From CAIKMD01 sp035552195 (GTDB lineage: Bacteria; Pseudomonadota; Alphaproteobacteria; ATCC43930; CGMCC-115725): a stretch of DNA of 64,000 nucleotides. This document shows, piece by piece, positions 54,210 through 63,055 of the stretch; within the stretch, counting starts at the first letter, position 1; each line of letters opens with the position of its first letter. The stretch spans positions 1 through 64,000 of the forward strand of contig DASZLU010000084.1 of the NCBI GenBank assembly GCA_035552195.1. The letters are read 5' to 3'. Under the pieces are notes generated by a model. The model was not told the DNA's origin, ran no database searches, and saw only the letters and a list, made by a program, of their open reading frames with translations. The translations under genes and the position numbers were made by a program.

Positions 54210-54241
54210 AGCCCCTATAGATCAAGCGCTTCAGGGGGGCT
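54210..54241 (+). terminator. Weak terminator after the 50200-54175 operon
   Basis: AGCCCCT (54210-54216) and AGGGGGGCT (54233-54241) can pair, followed by TTA. A second short stem (AGGGC, 54266-54270; GCCCT, 54275-54279) follows. No long T run, so strength is doubtful. Confidence 0.4.
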
Positions 54242-54313
54242 TTACCGTAAAATTGCCCTAGTTACAGGGCTTCCGCCCTCGCTTCTGCAACGAAAACGTG
54301 AGATAATTTGGAT

Positions 54314-54535
54314 ATGGACGCACGCCATGTCCGCCGCGAGATCGACCTCCAGCGCGAACGCGAAGAGGACGATCGGCGCTTTACCAACAGCCTAGCCGGC
54401 TTGGCTGTCTCGCTGCTCCTGATCTGCATCGGCCTCTACGTCACCGAAGAACTCGCGGCACAATCGACACTCGAAGATTGCGTCCTGCAAGGCCGCGCCG
54501 ACTGCGTCCGCGTCGACCTGACGTCGCAGCGGTAA
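54314..54535 (+). CDS. Small single-pass membrane protein
   Basis: 73 residues from the ATG at 54314. A charged N-terminal helix (REIDLQREREEDDRR) precedes one membrane segment (LAGLAVSLLLICIGLYV). The short outer part has two Cys (EDCVLQGRADC) that could form a disulfide in the periplasm. No known family. It is bounded by a terminator-like stem and a diverged palindromic repeat, so it is probably monocistronic. Confidence 0.65.
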   Translation: MDARHVRREIDLQREREEDDRRFTNSLAGLAVSLLLICIGLYVTEELAAQSTLEDCVLQGRADCVRVDLTSQR

Positions 54536-54557
54536 TCGCTTCACTCCCAGAGAGAGG

Positions 54558-54645
54558 CGTCATTCCCGCGAAAGCGGCAATCCATTCCACAACCACGCGG
54601 TTTCTTCATGGAGCCCGGCGCGCGCTTCGCTTGGCCGGGGTGACG
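54558..54645. repeat. Diverged copy of the palindromic repeat
   Basis: The left arm CGTCATTCCCGCGAAAGC (54558 onward) matches the arm at 22463. The right arm (54608-54645) is related but altered by substitutions (GGCCGGGGTGACG). It lies between the small membrane protein and the convergent TRAP binding-protein gene. Confidence 0.6.
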
Positions 54646-54675
54646 ATCGATTTTTATTTGGACTCTTTGTGATCG

Positions 54676-55680
54676 TCACTTCCCGGCCGCGACATCCGCG
54701 AGCAGCTGGTGATACAGCGCAAGGATTTTGTCGATGCCGGGCCGGCTCTGCGACCATTCGTTGATGGCACCATTGAGCTTCTCCGCCCAGACGGCTTTGG
54801 TCGCCGGATCGAGCGTGACGACGGTCTGTTTCGGATCTTGCTTCGCGAGCTCGCGATTGTGATTGTTGTCGTCGTCCCAATTCTTGCCGAACGCGCGACT
54901 CACTGCTTCGCCGGAATTCTCGTCGATCGCTTTCTTCGCCCCGAGCGAGAGGCCGTCATAGACCGAGCGTTTCATGAACACCATGGCCGCGGCCGTGCCC
55001 ATCGATTGATCGATGTGATAGTGCGCGACCTCGCCGATCTTGAACGAGAAATAGACGTTCCAGGACAGGATCGTGCCGTCGGCCGTACCGCGATTGATCG
55101 CCTCGTAGGCTTCGGGCGAGGACAGGGTGATCGGCTGCGCACCCATATATTTCGCGGTCAGCGCCGTCATCTGTGTCGGTGCAACGATCCTTTCGCCGGT
55201 CAAATCTTTCAGCGACTTCGGCGCCGCGCGCAGATGAACGAGCGACTGCGGCAAAGCGAGCACGAAAAGCGGCTTCGCTTGATCGTATTCGGCATTGAGC
55301 ACGCCGCTTTGATAAAGCCGCCAGAGCGCCGCCGAGCCCTGCTCGGCATCGGGCGCCGTGTTCGGCAGTGCGGCGACTTCGGAATAGGGGAATTTGCCCT
55401 GGACGTAGTTGTAGAGCACGAAGCCGATCTGGACGACGTCGCCCATCACCCGGTCATACATGTTGGCGATGTTCGCGATCGACATGCCGCCGCGCAGGTC
55501 GATGGTCAGCGCGCCGTGCGAATCGTCCGTGACCTTCTTGGCCCACGGCACGAAGAAGCTGTCGTAAGAGAAGGTCCCCGGGTTCTGCCCGGGCACGAAA
55601 CGCAACACAGCCGTATCGGCATTGGCGGTTTGCACCGCCGCCGCGAGCAGCCCCGCGGCGATCAACAAGCTCTTCATCAT
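54676..55680 (-). CDS. TRAP transporter substrate-binding protein (DctP)
   Basis: 334 residues with a signal peptide (LLIAAGLLAAAVQTANA). The DctP fold is seen in LRGGMSIANIANMYDRV, LKDLTGERIV and SSPEAYEAINRGTADGTIL. The arginine that usually salt-bridges the ligand carboxylate may be the R of the GERIV segment or nearby. The membrane subunits DctQ and DctM are not present here. Orphan, between a repeat element and a VOC enzyme gene on the same strand. Confidence 0.9.
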   Translation of the reverse strand: MMKSLLIAAGLLAAAVQTANADTAVLRFVPGQNPGTFSYDSFFVPWAKKVTDDSHGALTIDLRGGMSIANIANMYDRVMGDVVQIGFVLYNYVQGKFPYSEVAALPNTAPDAEQGSAALWRLYQSGVLNAEYDQAKPLFVLALPQSLVHLRAAPKSLKDLTGERIVAPTQMTALTAKYMGAQPITLSSPEAYEAINRGTADGTILSWNVYFSFKIGEVAHYHIDQSMGTAAAMVFMKRSVYDGLSLGAKKAIDENSGEAVSRAFGKNWDDDNNHNRELAKQDPKQTVVTLDPATKAVWAEKLNGAINEWSQSRPGIDKILALYHQLLADVAAGK

Positions 55681-55737
55681 TCCCCCGTTCGTCTTCTTTG
55701 GTGGAGCGCCCCTTTTTTATAAAGGTTTGCGCCGCCG

Positions 55738-56616
55738 TTACGCCCAACCCAGCGTATGCGCCATGCCATCGTGGCCGGGATGGTAATCGGTATTGGTCTG
55801 ATCCGGATTGCGATTGATCAACGGCCGGCCGAAGAGCGGGTGGCGCATGCTGCGCACCTCGTGCTCGATCTGGAACAGCACCTTCTTCGTATCGAGATCG
55901 ATGATGTCGACGAAGCGGTACTCATGCTCCAGTGTGTCGACGCTGAGCAGCCCAAGCTCGCCGAGCTTCTTATAGGGCGTCGCGAAATCGCTGATATAGA
56001 CCTGGATGTGATGCTGGTCGTATTCCGGCAGCGGCTGATCGGTTTCGAGGAAGATCAGATGCTGCTTCGGTCCGACTTGCACCCAAGCCTTGCGCCCCTC
56101 GCCGTCATCGCCGGTATGCGCCTGGGTGCCGAGCACCTCGCGATAGAAGCGTGCGATACCGTCGGCGGTGCCTTGCGGCACGTCGAACCGAACATAAGGC
56201 AGGCCGAGCCGGATCGGACCGAAGAGCTTCTCGTCCGGCTCGTGGACGCGGAAGCGATTGCCCCACGGACAGGTCGCCTCGACATAATCGTTCTTCTCGG
56301 CGTAGCTGAATTTGGTGCCGTGCAGCTCGCCCTTCACCCTGGCGAGGCGATCGAGCAGCGCCTTGCGATCCGGCACGACCAGCCCGGCCACGCCGCGCAG
56401 CACATCCGGCCCGCCGGTCGGCAGGTGGAACTGGCTCGTGCCCATGTTGATCCACATGTTGTTGGTGCTGACCATGATGAACGGGTCGCGGGTGAAGCCG
56501 AGGCCGGCGACATAGAACAGCGTCGAGAGCCGCTGATCGGTGATCCGGACATTGACGTGCTCGAGCTTTACGACATTGCCGAGATCCTCGGCGGCGCGAT
56601 CGTAGCGGGGTTGCAT
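55738..56616 (-). CDS. VOC family protein, extradiol-dioxygenase-like
   Basis: 292 residues, two VOC modules. The first starts KLEHVNVRITDQRLSTLFY, the second near GLPYVRFDVPQGTADGIARF. QHHIQVYISDF carries a candidate metal His and YRFVDIIDL lies near the end. The usual second His and the Glu of type I extradiol enzymes are not all clear, so a ring-cleavage activity is less certain than for 26120-27049. Start ATG has no strong ribosome site. Confidence 0.78.
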   Translation of the reverse strand: MQPRYDRAAEDLGNVVKLEHVNVRITDQRLSTLFYVAGLGFTRDPFIMVSTNNMWINMGTSQFHLPTGGPDVLRGVAGLVVPDRKALLDRLARVKGELHGTKFSYAEKNDYVEATCPWGNRFRVHEPDEKLFGPIRLGLPYVRFDVPQGTADGIARFYREVLGTQAHTGDDGEGRKAWVQVGPKQHLIFLETDQPLPEYDQHHIQVYISDFATPYKKLGELGLLSVDTLEHEYRFVDIIDLDTKKVLFQIEHEVRSMRHPLFGRPLINRNPDQTNTDYHPGHDGMAHTLGWA

Positions 56617-56691
56617 TAGGCGGGCCTCCGGCGCGGGTTTTGCCTCAGTCTGAGGCGCGGCCCAGCGGCCGTCAATTCCGCCGCGACGGCC

Positions 56692-57456
56692 TTAGGCGCC
56701 GACGAAATCGAGCAGGGGCATCAACGCCATGTTGCCGGCGAAATGCAGGAAGTGATTGCGGAGATATTGCTCCATCGCGAAGTAGCGCAGTTCCGCCTGG
56801 CTCGGCTGGGCGCCGGTTCGTACGTTCACCGCCAGGATCAACCAGATCAACAACGCGTTGAAGCGGTCTTCGATCCAGTGCTGTTGCGGCTGCTTTTGAA
56901 TCTCATGCGATAGATAGCGCATCTCGTAATAGGGATCGGTGCTCAGGCCCTCGTAAGCGTAATAGACATGCTCGAGCAGCGCGCGATGGTGCCGGGGCGA
57001 CAGCACCAGGACCCCACCCTGCACGATGTGCTTTTGGCCACCGAGCAGGCCACCGTTTTTGTGATAAAGCTCGGCATTGCCCAGCTCCGGATTCATGCCG
57101 GCGCGGATGATGGCTTGGCGTTCGGCCGGTGACGGATAGCGGAGCTCGTCGGTCGCACCGATCTTGTCCTCGGGCACGCCCTCGACGATCGACGGCGCGG
57201 CCGGATTGATCAGGATATCCGAGTCCACCCAGACGACCCGATCGTAGGCTTTGGCCCAATCCTGGCTGAGAAGCAGGCATTTTTGCCACGACGGCGAACG
57301 CGCGGCCGCGCGCGGTGTCGTATCGAGCGCCTTGTCCAGAACGATCAGGTCGTAGCCATGGCGCTCGCAATAGGCGCGCCACCCTTTGCGGCAGATCCGC
57401 GTCCAGGTATCGAGATAGGCTTGGCCGACAACCAGCGTCGCAATCGCCTTTTTCAC
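56692..57456 (-). CDS. Glycosyltransferase, GT34-like (galactosyltransferase GMA12/MNN10 type)
   Basis: 254 residues, GTG start after GGGGGACCA. The DxD metal motif is WVDSDILIN, preceded by SPSWQKCLLLSQDWAKAYDR; GGVLVLSPRHHRALLEHVYY follows. The GT-A fold enzyme would transfer a hexose from a nucleotide sugar in the cytosol. No transporter or other glycan gene lies beside it. Acceptor unknown. Confidence 0.8.
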   Translation of the reverse strand: MKKAIATLVVGQAYLDTWTRICRKGWRAYCERHGYDLIVLDKALDTTPRAAARSPSWQKCLLLSQDWAKAYDRVVWVDSDILINPAAPSIVEGVPEDKIGATDELRYPSPAERQAIIRAGMNPELGNAELYHKNGGLLGGQKHIVQGGVLVLSPRHHRALLEHVYYAYEGLSTDPYYEMRYLSHEIQKQPQQHWIEDRFNALLIWLILAVNVRTGAQPSQAELRYFAMEQYLRNHFLHFAGNMALMPLLDFVGA

Positions 57457-57593
57457 TGGTCCCCCAACGATCGAGAGTGCTTGGCGAGAATACGCGGCGA
57501 GGTTAGCAGCCGCTTTCCGCCCCGGATAGCGCGGGCCTGGGCGATATCGGGCGCGCGCTGGGCGCTTGGGCAGGAGCGCGCTATATAAAGCCG

Positions 57594-57788
57594 ATGGAAG
57601 GCTTTCTCCCGATCCTCATCGTCCTCGCGATGCTCGCTACGCTGGGCGTTCTGCTGTTCGGCGTCCTCAACATGGCCAAAGGCGGCAATCCGCGGCGCTC
57701 GAACAAGCTGATGCAATTGCGCATCTGGATGCAGGGCTTGGCGTTGCTGCTGTTCGTCATCTTCATGCTCGCCTATCACCACCACTGA
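57594..57788 (+). CDS. HIG1-domain (hypoxia-induced) twin-helix membrane protein
   Basis: 64 residues: two membrane helices (LIVLAMLATLGVLLFGVLN and MQGLALLLFVIFMLAY) joined by a short basic loop (KGGNPRRSNKLMQLR), the form of the HIG_1_N domain. Bacterial members probably sit near respiratory complexes, as the mitochondrial Rcf1 relatives do. The adenosyltransferase gene starts 7 bases later; this pair is commonly adjacent in Hyphomicrobiales. Confidence 0.85.
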   Translation: MEGFLPILIVLAMLATLGVLLFGVLNMAKGGNPRRSNKLMQLRIWMQGLALLLFVIFMLAYHHH

Positions 57789-57795
57789 GCCCGCG

Positions 57796-58356
57796 ATGGT
57801 TCAGCTCACGCGCATCTACACGAAGGGCGGCGACAAGGGCGAAACCTCGCTGGGAGACGGCAGCCGCGTCAAGAAGCACGATCTGCGCGTCGATGCTTAC
57901 GGCACGGTCGATGAAGCAAACGCGATCATCGGCATCGCCCGGCTGCACGCAGAAGGCGCGGCACTGGAGATGCTGGCGCGCATCCAGAACGATCTCTTCG
58001 ATCTCGGCGCCGATCTCTGCACGCCCGAGACCGGCCGCAAGAGCGAGGGCGCGCTGCGCATCGTCGCGACCCAGACCGAGCGGTTGGAGCGGGAAATCGA
58101 TGCGATGAATGCCGATCTGAAGCCGCTCGACAGCTTCATCCTGCCGGGCGGCACGCCGCTCGCAGCGCAGCTTCACCTCGCCCGCACGATCACCCGGCGC
58201 GCCGAGCGGCTGGTCACCGCCCTGGCAGAAGCCGAGACGCTCAATCCCGAGGCGGTCAAATACCTCAACCGCCTATCGGACCATCTTTTCGTGCTGAGCC
58301 GGGTCGCCAACCAGCCCGGCGGCGACATTCTCTGGCGCCCCGGCGCCAATCGCTAG
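57796..58356 (+). CDS. Corrinoid adenosyltransferase, PduO type
   Basis: 186 residues, all helical. TRIYTKGGDKGETSLGDG is the ATP-binding N-terminus of PduO-type enzymes. VDAYGTVDEANAIIG and RRAERLVTALAE supply the conserved Asp and Arg of the active site at the trimer interface. It moves the adenosyl group of ATP to cob(I)alamin to make coenzyme B12. Co-transcribed with the HIG1 gene. Confidence 0.93.
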   Translation: MVQLTRIYTKGGDKGETSLGDGSRVKKHDLRVDAYGTVDEANAIIGIARLHAEGAALEMLARIQNDLFDLGADLCTPETGRKSEGALRIVATQTERLEREIDAMNADLKPLDSFILPGGTPLAAQLHLARTITRRAERLVTALAEAETLNPEAVKYLNRLSDHLFVLSRVANQPGGDILWRPGANR

Positions 58357-58516
58357 TTGCCCACCCAAAGGGTGCAGCCAATATTGCGCTGCGGTGTTAC
58401 CTAACCGGCTGGAACAGGAAAGGCTTGCCTTCCCGTTGTGCGGGTGCAACATTCCGCTCGCCCATCGTCGTTTCTATTTGGGCCCATCCTTGTTCCAATA
58501 AAGTGACGTTCTGCCG

Positions 58517-59266
58517 ATGAAAGTGCTCGTCGCCGTCAAACGGGTGATTGATTACAACGTCAAAATCCGAGTGAAAGCGGACAAGACCGGCGTCGAGACT
58601 GCCAACGTCAAGATGTCGATGAACCCCTTCGACGAGATCGCCGTCGAAGAGGCGATCCGCCTCAAGGAAGGCGGCAAAGTCACCGAAATCGTCGCCGTCT
58701 CCATCGGGCCGACGCAGAGCCAGGAGACGATCCGTACCGCCCTCGCGATGGGTGCCGATCGCGGCATCCATGTCCTGACCGATCAGACCGTCGAGCCGCT
58801 CGCCATCGCGAAGCTGCTCAAAACCGTCATCGCCAAGGAATCGCCGTCCCTCGTCATCCTCGGCAAACAGGCGATCGACGACGACTGCAACCAGACCGGT
58901 CAGATGCTGGCCGCGCTGCTCGACTGGCCGCAGGCAACCTTCGCCTCGAAGCTGCAGCTCGAAAGCGAGAGCGCTAAAGTCACGCGCGAAGTCGATGGCG
59001 GGCTCGAGACCATCGAGGTGAAGCTGCCGGCGGTGATGACTACCGATCTGCGTCTCAATGAGCCGCGCTACGCCTCGCTGCCCAACATCATGAAGGCGAA
59101 GAAGAAGCCGATCGAGCAAGTGACGCCCGAGGCGCTGAGCGTCGATATCGCGCCGCGCCTGACCGTTCTGCAGGTCAGCGAGCCGCAAAAGCGCCAGGGC
59201 GGCAAGAAGCTCGGCTCGGTCGAAGAGCTAGTCGACAAGCTCATGCATGAGGCGCAGGTCATCTGA
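58517..59266 (+). CDS. etfB: Electron transfer flavoprotein subunit beta
   Basis: 249 residues. KVLVAVKRVIDYNVKIRVK at the start, ILGKQAIDDDCNQTGQML for AMP binding and VEVKLPAVMTTDLRLNEPRY are the family marks. With EtfA it takes electrons from acyl-CoA dehydrogenases to the quinone pool through ETF-QO. A 160-bp upstream gap should hold the promoter of etfB-etfA-hbd. Its stop overlaps the etfA start (TGATG). Confidence 0.97.
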   Translation: MKVLVAVKRVIDYNVKIRVKADKTGVETANVKMSMNPFDEIAVEEAIRLKEGGKVTEIVAVSIGPTQSQETIRTALAMGADRGIHVLTDQTVEPLAIAKLLKTVIAKESPSLVILGKQAIDDDCNQTGQMLAALLDWPQATFASKLQLESESAKVTREVDGGLETIEVKLPAVMTTDLRLNEPRYASLPNIMKAKKKPIEQVTPEALSVDIAPRLTVLQVSEPQKRQGGKKLGSVEELVDKLMHEAQVI

Positions 59267-60216
59267 TGACTAATCTCGTTATCGCCGAACACGACAATAA
59301 GAGCCTCAAAGGCGTCACCGGCCATGTGGTGAGCGCGGCGACCGCCATCGGCGGCGATATCGACCTGCTGGTCATCGGCGCCAATTGCAAAGCGGTCGCC
59401 GAGGAAGCGGCGAAGCTGACCGGCGTCACCAAGGTGCTGCTCGCCAACGCGCCGGCGCTGGAGCATGGGACGGCGGAAGATCATGCCGCGCTCGTCCTCG
59501 GCCTCGCCAAGAATTACAGCCACGTGCTCGCCCCGGCGACGACCTTCGGCAAGAATTTCATGCCCCGCGTCGCGGCGCTGCTCGACGTGGCGCAGATCTC
59601 GGACATCATCGCCGTCGCGGCGCCCGACACGTTCGAGCGGCCGATCTACGCCGGCAACGCGATCGCCAAAGTGCAATCGAAAGACGCGACCAAGATCATC
59701 ACCGTGCGCGGCACCGCGTTCGCGCAGGCCAAGCCCGGCGATAACACCGCGCCGATCGAGACCGTTACCGTGCCCGAAGCCAACAAGGTCGCGCATTTCG
59801 TCGGCGCCGAGATCGCGCAGCTGGCGCGGCCCGAGCTCACCGCGGCGCGCATCATCATCTCCGGCGGCCGCGGCATGCAGTCGGGCGATAATTTCAAGAT
59901 TCTCGAAAGCGTGGCCGATAAGCTCGGCGCCGCGGTCGGCGCGTCGCGCGCCGCGGTCGATTCGGGCTTCGTGCCGAATGATTATCAGGTCGGCCAGACC
60001 GGCAAGATCGTCGCCCCCGACCTCTATATCGCGGTCGGCATCTCCGGCGCGATCCAGCATCTCGCCGGCATGAAGGATTCGAAGGTCATCGTCGCGATCA
60101 ACAAGGACGAGGAAGCGCCGATCTTCCAGATCGCCGATTACGGTCTGGTCGGCGATCTTTTCCAGGTCGTTCCCGCGCTCGATGCCGAGCTCGCTAAAAA
60201 ACTCACCAATCGCTGA
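59266..60216 (+). CDS. etfA: Electron transfer flavoprotein subunit alpha
   Basis: 316 residues. The FAD-binding C-terminal domain carries ISGGRGMQSGDNFKILE, GQTGKIVAPDLY and IAVGISGAIQHLAGM, the classic ETF alpha signature. It forms a heterodimer with EtfB and is translationally coupled to it. The 3-hydroxybutyryl-CoA dehydrogenase starts 26 bases after the stop. Confidence 0.97.
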   Translation: MTNLVIAEHDNKSLKGVTGHVVSAATAIGGDIDLLVIGANCKAVAEEAAKLTGVTKVLLANAPALEHGTAEDHAALVLGLAKNYSHVLAPATTFGKNFMPRVAALLDVAQISDIIAVAAPDTFERPIYAGNAIAKVQSKDATKIITVRGTAFAQAKPGDNTAPIETVTVPEANKVAHFVGAEIAQLARPELTAARIIISGGRGMQSGDNFKILESVADKLGAAVGASRAAVDSGFVPNDYQVGQTGKIVAPDLYIAVGISGAIQHLAGMKDSKVIVAINKDEEAPIFQIADYGLVGDLFQVVPALDAELAKKLTNR

Positions 60217-60242
60217 TTTTAAGCAAGATAGAGGCAACAAAA

Positions 60243-61136
60243 ATGGCTACCCCGACGCTCAATTCGATCCGCACGGTCGGAGTCATCGGCGCCGGACAGA
60301 TGGGTAGCGGCATCGCGCATGTTTGCGCCCTCGCCGGCTACGATGTCTCGATCGCGGACCTGAACGAGACCGTGCTGCAGAAGGCCATTACCTCGATCGA
60401 TACAAATCTCGGCCGCCAGGTCGCGCGCGGCCGCGTCAGCGAGGAAGACAAGAACGCCACACTGAAGCGCATCAAGACCGGCACCGAATACAAGCTGTTC
60501 GGCGAATGCGATTTCGTCATCGAGGCGGCAACCGAGCGCGAAGAGATCAAGCGCGACATCTTCAAGAAGCTCGTGCCCTGCCTGAAGCCCGAGGCGATCG
60601 TCGCCACCAACACGTCCTCGATCTCGATCACGCGACTCGCGGCGACCACCGACCGGCCCGAGCACTTCATCGGCATGCATTTCATGAACCCGGTGCCGGT
60701 GATGACGCTGGTCGAGCTGATCCGCGGCATCGCCACCGACGAGCCGACCTTCGCGACGGTGCGCGAGATGTCGGTAAAGCTCGGCAAGACGCCCGTCGCG
60801 GCCGAGGACTTCCCCGCCTTCATCGTCAACCGCATCCTGTTGCCGATGATCAACGAGGCGGTTTACACGCTGCATGAGGGCGTCGGCTCGGTCGACGCGA
60901 TCGATACCGCCATGCATCTGGGCGCCAATCACCCGATGGGACCGCTGGCGCTCGCCGATTTTATCGGCCTCGATACCTGTCTCTCGGTGATGCAGGTGCT
61001 CTACGAGGGCCTCGCCGACTCGAAGTATCGCCCTTGCCCGCTCTTGGTGAAATACGTCGAAGCCGGCTGGCTCGGCCGCAAGACCGGACGCGGCTTCTAC
61101 GATTACAGGGGTGAAAAGCCGGTACCGACTCGCTAG
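60243..61136 (+). CDS. hbd: 3-hydroxybutyryl-CoA dehydrogenase
   Basis: 297 residues. NAD-binding TVGVIGAGQMGSGIAHVCAL, then ATEREEIKRDIF, NTSSISITRLA and the catalytic His in GMHFMNPVPVMTLVE. The C-terminal helical domain has PAFIVNRILLPMINEAV. It interconverts 3-hydroxyacyl-CoA and 3-oxoacyl-CoA in butyrate, polyhydroxybutyrate or aromatic degradation. Located with etfBA as in many Hyphomicrobiales. Confidence 0.95.
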   Translation: MATPTLNSIRTVGVIGAGQMGSGIAHVCALAGYDVSIADLNETVLQKAITSIDTNLGRQVARGRVSEEDKNATLKRIKTGTEYKLFGECDFVIEAATEREEIKRDIFKKLVPCLKPEAIVATNTSSISITRLAATTDRPEHFIGMHFMNPVPVMTLVELIRGIATDEPTFATVREMSVKLGKTPVAAEDFPAFIVNRILLPMINEAVYTLHEGVGSVDAIDTAMHLGANHPMGPLALADFIGLDTCLSVMQVLYEGLADSKYRPCPLLVKYVEAGWLGRKTGRGFYDYRGEKPVPTR

Positions 61137-61228
61137 GGCTGGTATATCCATCGCATTGCCATGGATTTGTCACGCTCAGCGTGCTACTTACGGAGGTGCT
61201 AGGGGAAGGCAGGCGATGAGGTGTTGGG

Positions 61229-61792
61229 TTGTCGCTAGCGCTCGATAACTGCCCGGCGCTCGTGTTGAACGCCGATTTCAGGCCGCTGAGCTATTTCCCC
61301 TTGTCTGTCTGGCCGTGGCAGGAAGTCGTCAAGGCTGTTTGCCTTGATCGCGTCCACATCGTCTCTCATTACGATCAAGTCGTCCGCAGCCCTACGTTCG
61401 AGATGCGGCTGCCGAGCGTCGTCTCGCTCAAATCCTACATCGCGATGGCGCGCCGGCCGGCCTTCACCCGATTCAACGTCTTTCTGCGCGATCGCTTCGC
61501 CTGCCAGTATTGCGGCGACAATTTCCCGACCCACGACCTGACCTTCGACCACGTCGTGCCGCGCTCGCGCGGCGGCTGGACGACCTGGGAGAACGTCGTC
61601 ACCGCCTGTTCGAGCTGCAATCTCATGAAGGGCAGCCGCTTGCCGGCGGAAGTCGGAATGCACCCGCTCCATATGCCGGTGCAGCCAAGCACGCAGATGT
61701 TGCGCGATAACGGGCGCTCTTTCCCGCCGAACTACCTGCACCAGAGCTGGCGCGACTTCCTCTACTGGGACAGCGAACTCGAGGCGCGCTAA
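61229..61792 (+). CDS. HNH endonuclease
   Basis: 187 residues. The only usable start before the domain is a TTG at 61229 with GAGG seven bases upstream; an in-frame TGA lies just before. The HNH/treble-clef module has CQYCG, the catalytic DHVVPRSRGG, an Asn in WENVVTA and CSSCNLMKGSR, so two zinc Cys pairs are complete. Stand-alone HNH proteins of this kind occur in nearly all alphaproteobacteria, with DNA repair or unknown roles. Confidence 0.92.
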   Translation: MSLALDNCPALVLNADFRPLSYFPLSVWPWQEVVKAVCLDRVHIVSHYDQVVRSPTFEMRLPSVVSLKSYIAMARRPAFTRFNVFLRDRFACQYCGDNFPTHDLTFDHVVPRSRGGWTTWENVVTACSSCNLMKGSRLPAEVGMHPLHMPVQPSTQMLRDNGRSFPPNYLHQSWRDFLYWDSELEAR

Positions 61793-61813
61793 GGCACTTC
61801 GCCAGCACAGCCC

Positions 61814-62077
61814 TTACTGCGGAATTTGGCCGGTCTGTTCGGCGCGGTTCGTCGCGTCGATCTTTTCCTCGTTGCGCCACGGGATCAGCGTCGGCGTCGG
61901 ATTGCGCTCGGTGAAGGCCGGCGAGGTCACGGTTGGGCCGACGACATGGGTCGCCGTGATGTCCTGATCGATCGCGCGCCCTTGGGTATAACTCGGCGCT
62001 GGCACGTTGCCGGCGCATGCCGCCAGCCCAATCAGCGAAATCCCGGCGAGAGACAAAAAAGCGGCGGCTCGTTTCAT
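61814..62077 (-). CDS. Small lipoprotein
   Basis: 87 residues. The N-terminus MKRAAAFLSLAGISLIG is followed by the lipobox LAAC at about residues 18-21, so the Cys would be lipidated and the protein anchored in a membrane. AGGAGGG precedes the ATG. The mature part is Pro/Thr-rich without a known domain. It is convergent with the HNH gene and divergent from the Nudix gene. Confidence 0.8.
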   Translation of the reverse strand: MKRAAAFLSLAGISLIGLAACAGNVPAPSYTQGRAIDQDITATHVVGPTVTSPAFTERNPTPTLIPWRNEEKIDATNRAEQTGQIPQ

Positions 62078-62149
62078 GGAACCCTCCTGCTGCGCTTTGC
62101 ACTATGATAATGCCGACGGATACGAGTGCCCCCACGAGTCTGTGAAGAC

Positions 62150-63001
62150 ATGAGCCTGTTACGACACGTCGAGCTCTGTAACGATTACCGCGCGGATCGC
62201 TTTCTGCCGTTCCGCCATGGCGCGGAGAGGCTAGGGCTGATCCGCAAAGACAACGCGGCAACCCTGAAGCGGTTCCCCAAGCTCTTCCGCGTCGAGGACG
62301 ACTATGTGCGCTTCCTCGCCGAAGGCAGCTTCGACGAGCTCAGCCGCATCATCGACGACGTGACCGAGCAGCTGGTCAGCGAGCACGTCGTCGCCAAATG
62401 GCGCTACGAATGTTTCGTGGTCGCGCCGCGCTGGGGCGCGCCCCCACATTTCAAGCTCGATCGCGGCGCGGTGCCGTTCTTCGGCGTCAAAGCCTACGGC
62501 GTCCACCTCAACGGCTTCGTGCGCGACGGCGACGCGCTGAAATTATGGGTCGGCCGCCGCTCGCCCAAGAAAGCCGTCGCGCCGGGCAAGCTCGACAACC
62601 TCGTCGCCGGCGGCATCGGCTATCCGCATGGGCTGTTCGAGACGCTGATCAAAGAATGCGGCGAGGAAGCCAGCATTCCCGAGGTGCTCGCCGAACGGTC
62701 GCAGCCGGTCGGCGCCATCTCCTATCGCATGGAAGTGAAGCGCGGTCTGCGGGACGACGTGCTCTTCTGCTACGACCTCGACTGCCCTCAGGATTTCACG
62801 CCACAGGTCGGCGATGACGAACTCGTGGGCTTCGAATTACGCGACGCGCGCGAGGTGATCGCCGTCGCCGCCAAAGGCGATGATTTCAAGTTCAACGTCA
62901 ATCTGGTGCTGATCGATTTCGGCCTGCGCCACGGCCTGATCCCGCCCGACGACCTCGACTACCTCGCCCTAACCACGGGAATTCACCGCCCGTTCGATTG
63001 A
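62150..63001 (+). CDS. Nudix hydrolase with N-terminal DUF4743 domain
   Basis: 283 residues from the ATG at 62150; a GTG at 62126 is possible. The first half is the DUF4743 type helper domain (RHVELCNDYRADRFLPFRH). The Nudix box is seen in GGIGYPHGLFETLIKECGEE, with the R of the consensus replaced by K. Relatives are thiamine-pyrophosphokinase-linked Nudix proteins of plants and fungi that hydrolyse oxidised thiamine diphosphate. That function is only a family hint here. Confidence 0.88.
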   Translation: MSLLRHVELCNDYRADRFLPFRHGAERLGLIRKDNAATLKRFPKLFRVEDDYVRFLAEGSFDELSRIIDDVTEQLVSEHVVAKWRYECFVVAPRWGAPPHFKLDRGAVPFFGVKAYGVHLNGFVRDGDALKLWVGRRSPKKAVAPGKLDNLVAGGIGYPHGLFETLIKECGEEASIPEVLAERSQPVGAISYRMEVKRGLRDDVLFCYDLDCPQDFTPQVGDDELVGFELRDAREVIAVAAKGDDFKFNVNLVLIDFGLRHGLIPPDDLDYLALTTGIHRPFD

Positions 63002-63055
63002 GCGCCTTCCGTGCTATGCTCCTGCAAAACCAGCGTTTGCGGGAGGAAAGGCGCC

